Assembly: GCA_002730795.1 (NCBI GenBank)
Contig: PCAX01000045.1
Location: 1 to 10,078, forward strand
DNA from: Chloroflexota bacterium
GTDB taxonomy: Bacteria; Chloroflexota; Dehalococcoidia; Lucifugimonadales; Lucifugimonadaceae
Direction of reading: 5' to 3'
Length of the DNA stretch: 10,078 bases
Shown: piece after piece, positions 6,496 through 10,078 of the stretch
How the letters are laid out: each line of letters begins with the position of its first letter
Numbering within the stretch: position 1 is the stretch's first letter
Position numbers and translations under genes: made by a program
The notes under the pieces: generated by a model
Told to the model about the DNA's origin: nothing
Seen by the model: only the letters and a program-made list of their open reading frames with translations
Databases searched by the model: none

Positions 6496-8051
6496 AAATC
6501 GTAACAACAAATACGATGGCAACTATTGAGTCCTTAGCAGGGCAAAAAGGGATAACTCCTAATATTCTTATCAAGAATGCAGGGTCCAGTATAGCCTCCT
6601 GGATCAAAAACGACACTATGGATACTAAAAGAAAAACATTGATGGTTTTGGTCGGTAAAGGCAAAAACGGATCAGATGGTCTAGTAGCAGCTAGTCAATT
6701 GGCAAAGACATTCAAAAAAGTAACAATTGTGATGCCTCTAAAAAGGATTGAAGACCCATATTCAAAAGCTCTAAACCGCACGGGTATCGAAATAATTAAA
6801 ATAGTTAACAAAAGGGATGTGAGAAAATTCAAATTGGTCCTTAATGAAACTGATATTTTAATAGACGCCATTTTAGGTACAGGAATTACCAGAACCATTG
6901 GATCCCCTTTGAACGAAATAATACGTTTAGTAAACACGTCAAGAAGCAAAATTTTTTCTATAGACATGCCTTCAGGCATCGATCCAAATAGCGGCAAAAA
7001 AGATACCTACACCGTAAAGGCTCATACTACGCTAATGCTCGGGTACCCAAAACTTGGATGCGTAAATGGAATGAACCCTGTTGTTTGCGGAAACCTAGAA
7101 GTCATCGATATAGGATTACCCGGTGATTTAGATAAAACCGTCGATCACCTTTGGATAACAAAAACACTAGTGAAATCCATGTTATCCGAACGAGATCCCA
7201 AAGGTCACAAGGGGACATTCGGTACAGTAGGGATAGTAGCCGGGTCCCTTACCTACGTTGGAGCAGGATTACTTACCACACTAGGGGCATTGCACTCCGG
7301 GGTTGGAATGGTTACGGTGTTTACACCAGAATCACAAAAAAATGTTGTTGCAACAAACATTCCAGAAGCTGTTTTCGTGGGCCTTCCAGAAGAAATAACT
7401 AGCATGGAAATAGATCCGGAAAAAAGCTATAAACAATTTGAGGTTCATTCAAAAAAAAATAAATTTACGTCACTAGTAATTGGTCCGGGCCTGTCGACGT
7501 CAAAACAATCCCAAAGTTTTATAAGAAACATATTGGAAAACATTACAGACAATATTCCTGTAGTCGTGGACGCTGATGCTTTAAATACAATCGCCTTGAA
7601 TAAAATCGAATTTACAGATTTGGGCTCAAAGAAGGATATAACTATTACACCACATGTAGGTGAGATGAGTCGCTTGTCGGGAATTTCAAAAGATACTATT
7701 GAGTCAAATCGTATCCAAGTAGCCACAGAGTATGCTCGTAAACAAGGAATCAACGTCGTATTAAAAGGTCCAGCCACAGTTATAGCCACCCACAGGGGAG
7801 AAGTTTTTATTTCTCCATGGATTAATTCTGGGCTTTCTAAAGCTGGCAGCGGAGATGTACTCGCTGGTTTAATAGCAGGGTTAAGTGCCCAAAAAGGATT
7901 TAGCAGTCTTCAGGCGTGCATAACTGGTGTTTATATACACGGACTGTCAGGTGAATACTCTCGAAAAAAATACGGAGCTCGTTCAATGAGGGTGCTCAAT
8001 ATAGTAAACGACCTTTCAAATGCCTTTCAAAACGTCGAAAATATGAATTAA
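6492..8051 (+). CDS. nnr: Bifunctional NAD(P)HX epimerase / ADP-dependent NAD(P)HX dehydratase
   Basis: This enzyme repairs hydrated NADH and NADPH: the N-terminal YjeF_N domain epimerises R-NAD(P)HX and the C-terminal ribokinase-like domain dehydrates S-NAD(P)HX using ADP or ATP. The 519-residue length suits a fused protein. Epimerase domain (about 1-215): GKGKNGSDGL at 55-64 (normally GxGNNGGDGL), DAILGTGITR (125-134), SIDMPSGID (156-164) and LGYPKLG (183-189). Dehydratase domain (about 225-519): GHKGTFGTVGIVAGS (238-252), IGPGLS (330-335), VVDADALN (358-365), TPHVGEMSRL (386-395) and AGSGDVLAG (451-459) with the catalytic D455. The N-terminal phosphate loop departs from consensus at two places. 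Start fixed by GGGGAG and family alignment. It overlaps acpS, a pairing seen in many bacteria. Confidence 0.94.
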   Translation: MKIVTTNTMATIESLAGQKGITPNILIKNAGSSIASWIKNDTMDTKRKTLMVLVGKGKNGSDGLVAASQLAKTFKKVTIVMPLKRIEDPYSKALNRTGIEIIKIVNKRDVRKFKLVLNETDILIDAILGTGITRTIGSPLNEIIRLVNTSRSKIFSIDMPSGIDPNSGKKDTYTVKAHTTLMLGYPKLGCVNGMNPVVCGNLEVIDIGLPGDLDKTVDHLWITKTLVKSMLSERDPKGHKGTFGTVGIVAGSLTYVGAGLLTTLGALHSGVGMVTVFTPESQKNVVATNIPEAVFVGLPEEITSMEIDPEKSYKQFEVHSKKNKFTSLVIGPGLSTSKQSQSFIRNILENITDNIPVVVDADALNTIALNKIEFTDLGSKKDITITPHVGEMSRLSGISKDTIESNRIQVATEYARKQGINVVLKGPATVIATHRGEVFISPWINSGLSKAGSGDVLAGLIAGLSAQKGFSSLQACITGVYIHGLSGEYSRKKYGARSMRVLNIVNDLSNAFQNVENMN

Positions 8052-8110
8052 AAAACGTTCTAAATCATGATATTTCACTGTTCATGGGATTAACAACGTG
8101 ATTATGATTC

Positions 8111-8116
8111 TATAAT
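8111..8116 (+). promoter_or_regulatory. Candidate -10 box for a leaderless coaX transcript
   Basis: TATAAT ends six bases before the GTG start of coaX. With usual sigma-70 geometry transcription would begin at or within a base or two of 8123, leaving no 5' leader. This agrees with the absence of a Shine-Dalgarno sequence. The -35 match is weak: TTAACA at 8090-8095, with a short 15-base spacer. In AT-rich intergenic DNA a chance TATAAT is quite possible. Confidence 0.4.
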
Positions 8117-8122
8117 TGTTAT

Positions 8123-8923
8123 GTGAGTTTTTTACTAGCAATTGACATAGGTAACACTAACATTACAGTTGGCGTTTTTTTACGCGATAAAATAATCGCT
8201 GATTGGCGGTTATCTTCACGGATTAATAAAACTAGTGATGAATTCTCGTTGGAATTATCTAATTTTTTTACTTCAAACGATATTGATAAGACCAAAATCA
8301 ATGAACTGTCATTGTGCTCTGTGGTTCCCACTTTAACCGACACAATTGTTGTTTCATTAAAAAGTTTAACCAATCAAGAACCTCTGATTGTAGGACCCGG
8401 TACCCGAACTGGAATACAAATTAATTACGATCGAACACAAGATGTTGGAGCTGATAGAATAGCCAACGCGGTTGCCGTAAATCACATATACGGAAATCCC
8501 GCAATTGTAATAGATATGGGTACGGCCACAGTATTTGACGTAATGATAAAGGGACCTAAATATATTGGTGGAGCCATTGCACCTGGTATACAGGTATCTG
8601 CTGAAGCTATTGCAAGAGAAACATCGCAGTTGCCAAAAGTAGAATTAGTGGCACCCTCATCTGTGATAGGTAAAAATACAATAGAGTCAATTCAATCGGG
8701 TTTTTTGTATGGTTTCGTACATATGATTGAAGGCATGACAAAAAGAATAAAAACCAAAATCCATAAAAATGAAAGAGATTTAGTTAAAGTTATAGCAACA
8801 GGTGGTTTAGCCCATATAATTACTCCTCACACAAACATTTTTTACGATGTCAACAAAGATTTAACCCTTCATGGTTTAAGGATAATTAAAGACATCAATC
8901 AAAAAGATAACGCAGTGAAATGA
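8123..8923 (+). CDS. coaX: Type III pantothenate kinase
   Basis: CoaX phosphorylates pantothenate, the first step of CoA synthesis. Type III enzymes belong to the ASKHA fold, are insensitive to CoA feedback and usually need a monovalent cation. The 266 residues are normal length. Visible are the phosphate-binding AIDIGNTN (6-13) with D8, CSVVP (65-69), VGPGTRTGI (90-98), VGADRIANA (108-116) with D111, IDMGTATVFD (130-139), GGAIAPGI (149-156) and ATGGLA (225-230). All key residues appear intact. The GTG at 8123 is the only sensible start, beginning two residues before the first beta strand; the nearby ATG at 8121 is out of frame and stops at once. It follows nnr after 71 bases with no clear terminator, and overlaps coaBC, the next enzyme of the pathway. 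Confidence 0.95.
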   Translation: MSFLLAIDIGNTNITVGVFLRDKIIADWRLSSRINKTSDEFSLELSNFFTSNDIDKTKINELSLCSVVPTLTDTIVVSLKSLTNQEPLIVGPGTRTGIQINYDRTQDVGADRIANAVAVNHIYGNPAIVIDMGTATVFDVMIKGPKYIGGAIAPGIQVSAEAIARETSQLPKVELVAPSSVIGKNTIESIQSGFLYGFVHMIEGMTKRIKTKIHKNERDLVKVIATGGLAHIITPHTNIFYDVNKDLTLHGLRIIKDINQKDNAVK

Positions 8924-10078
8924 AACATAACACAACGTTTTTACCCCTTTTAGGACATAAGATCATATTAGGAGTAACTGGTTCTATTGCTTCTTACAAA
9001 TCGGCGTACCTGGCCAGTGCTCTATCAAAAATCGGTGCGGAGGTGTTCGTAGTTATGACTCCTTCTGCCACTAAGTTCATCGGTCTGGAAACGTTTGAAG
9101 GATTAACTCACAATCCTGTTATATCAAACCTGTGGGACAATAAAACAAAAAGCAATATAGACCATGTTGATATCGGCCTCGAGGCCAGTTGTATGGTAAT
9201 TGCTCCTGCAACCGCGAACACGATAGCAAAAATCGCCTATGGTGTTGCAGATAATCCAGTGACAGCCGCAGCTTTATCCTCAAGGGCTAATCTGCTAATT
9301 GCTCCCGCGATGGACGGAGAAATGTATGAAAAATCTTCCACAAAAAAAAATATTGAAGTGTTAACAAATACTGGGATCCATTTCGTAGGCCCAATACACG
9401 GGAGATTGGCTTCAGGTATCACCGGTAACGGTCGCCTGGCTGAGATTGATGAAATAGTTGATAACGTTAGGAAAATAATTGGATTGAGTGGTGATTTCAA
9501 AGGAAAGAAAGTTGTGGTAACAGCCGGCGGAACTCGAGAACCAATCGATCCGGTAAGATATATTACAAACAGATCAAGCGGTTTAATGGGACATTCAATA
9601 GCGGAAGCTGCCCGAGACCGTGGCGCAAATGTGACGTTGATAACTTCCTCTCAAATACTAAACGTTCCTTTCGGAATGGAAGTCATCAAAACATCCACGG
9701 TTGAATCTGTAAGGTTAAATGTGCTAAAAAACTGTGCTAATGCTGATTTACTCGTCATGGCGGCAGCTATATCTGATTACCGCCCTACCGTTATTTCAAA
9801 CGAAAAAATCAAAAAAGATAAAAATCAGTTTATTCTCGAACTTAAAAAAATTGAAGATTGGCTAGGAGAAATAAAGAATTCCGACCTTGTTAAAATTGTT
9901 TTCGCCGCAGAAACTAGTGATACGTTGAAGAACGCTCAAGAAAAACTCTCAAATAAAGACGCTCCCTTCATAGTAGCCAACAACGTCCTAGAGAAAGACA
10001 GCGGATTCGAAAACTATACCAATCATGTTTCTTTTGTTTGGAAAGATGGCAAAGTGGAAGATTTGCCGACTTTGCCAA
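8920..10078 (+). CDS. coaBC: Phosphopantothenoylcysteine decarboxylase / phosphopantothenate-cysteine ligase, 3' partial
   Basis: CoaB joins cysteine to 4'-phosphopantothenate using CTP and CoaC decarboxylates the product with FMN to 4'-phosphopantetheine. The frame is open from the ATG at 8920 to the window edge: 386 residues of an expected 400 or so. CoaC half (about 1-187): GVTGSIASYKS (17-28), catalytic H82 in I-D-H, APATANTIAKIA (94-105), PAMDGEMY (129-136, PxMNxxMW in E. coli) and LASGITGNGR (163-172), where serine 165 sits where E. coli has Cys158. CoaB half: TAGGTREPIDPVRYITN (201-217) with N217, the expected acyl-cytidylate-contacting Asn, then SSGLMG (219-224), MAAAISDYRP (280-289), KIKK (296-299) and FAAET (328-332). 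The ATG overlaps the coaX stop as ATGA (8920-8923), so the two are translationally coupled. Confidence 0.94.
   Translation, partial: MKHNTTFLPLLGHKIILGVTGSIASYKSAYLASALSKIGAEVFVVMTPSATKFIGLETFEGLTHNPVISNLWDNKTKSNIDHVDIGLEASCMVIAPATANTIAKIAYGVADNPVTAAALSSRANLLIAPAMDGEMYEKSSTKKNIEVLTNTGIHFVGPIHGRLASGITGNGRLAEIDEIVDNVRKIIGLSGDFKGKKVVVTAGGTREPIDPVRYITNRSSGLMGHSIAEAARDRGANVTLITSSQILNVPFGMEVIKTSTVESVRLNVLKNCANADLLVMAAAISDYRPTVISNEKIKKDKNQFILELKKIEDWLGEIKNSDLVKIVFAAETSDTLKNAQEKLSNKDAPFIVANNVLEKDSGFENYTNHVSFVWKDGKVEDLPTLP

Noticed and set aside
6473..7789. Minus-strand open frames of 63-114 codons and one plus-strand frame (7151-7402) within nnr.
   Set aside because: Both nnr domains are intact through these positions, so these frames are chance.
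8052..8122. Possible terminator between nnr and coaX.
   Set aside because: The gap holds a small palindrome (ATCATGAT) but no GC stem with a T-run; nothing supports termination there.
8119..8373. Minus-strand 84-codon frame opposite the start of coaX.
   Set aside because: coaX is complete with all motifs; the antisense translation shows nothing recognisable.
9237..9500. Minus-strand 87-codon frame near the right end.
   Set aside because: It is opposite the CoaC half of coaBC, whose motifs are continuous across the region.

Overview
The window is an ordinary bacterial chromosomal segment, AT-rich and almost fully coding, with nine protein genes and no RNA gene, mobile element, CRISPR array or phage gene that I can see. 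Every gene belongs to a known housekeeping family. TGA is used as a stop, so the standard bacterial code applies. The lineage cannot be fixed from one window. The tandem ThyX-like protein and the gene mix would fit a streamlined, perhaps marine, Chloroflexota (SAR202/Dehalococcoidia-like) genome, but this is a guess from memory of such genomes.

Layout. A divergent junction at about 6055-6114 splits the window. To its left, on the minus strand and read right to left, lie folD, the E1-alpha, E1-beta and E2 genes of a pyruvate-dehydrogenase-type complex, and a long gene with two ThyX-like domains. All have short gaps, so they look like one transcription unit. To its right, on the plus strand, lie acpS, a bifunctional NAD(P)HX repair gene (nnr) overlapping it by 4 bases, then coaX after a 71-base gap, and coaBC overlapping coaX by 4 bases. 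coaBC runs off the right edge and lacks perhaps 15-20 residues. There is no gene-free stretch longer than about 85 bases.

How the genes fit together. The right arm is centred on coenzyme A: CoaX phosphorylates pantothenate, CoaBC carries 4'-phosphopantothenate to 4'-phosphopantetheine, AcpS moves the phosphopantetheine arm from CoA onto acyl carrier protein, and Nnr repairs damaged NAD(P)H. The left arm consumes CoA to make acetyl-CoA (E1/E2). It also carries two possible users of 5,10-methylene-tetrahydrofolate: FolD, which makes formyl-THF and NADPH, and the ThyX-like protein, which would make dTMP. No E3 (dihydrolipoamide dehydrogenase) or lipoylation gene is present.

The points most worth a second look are the ThyX-like tandem protein, whose signature motif is divided between its two halves; a consensus -10 box placed so that coaX mRNA could be leaderless; a hairpin plus T-run just upstream of folD; and frequent TTG starts. 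I did not find a convincing undescribed system.
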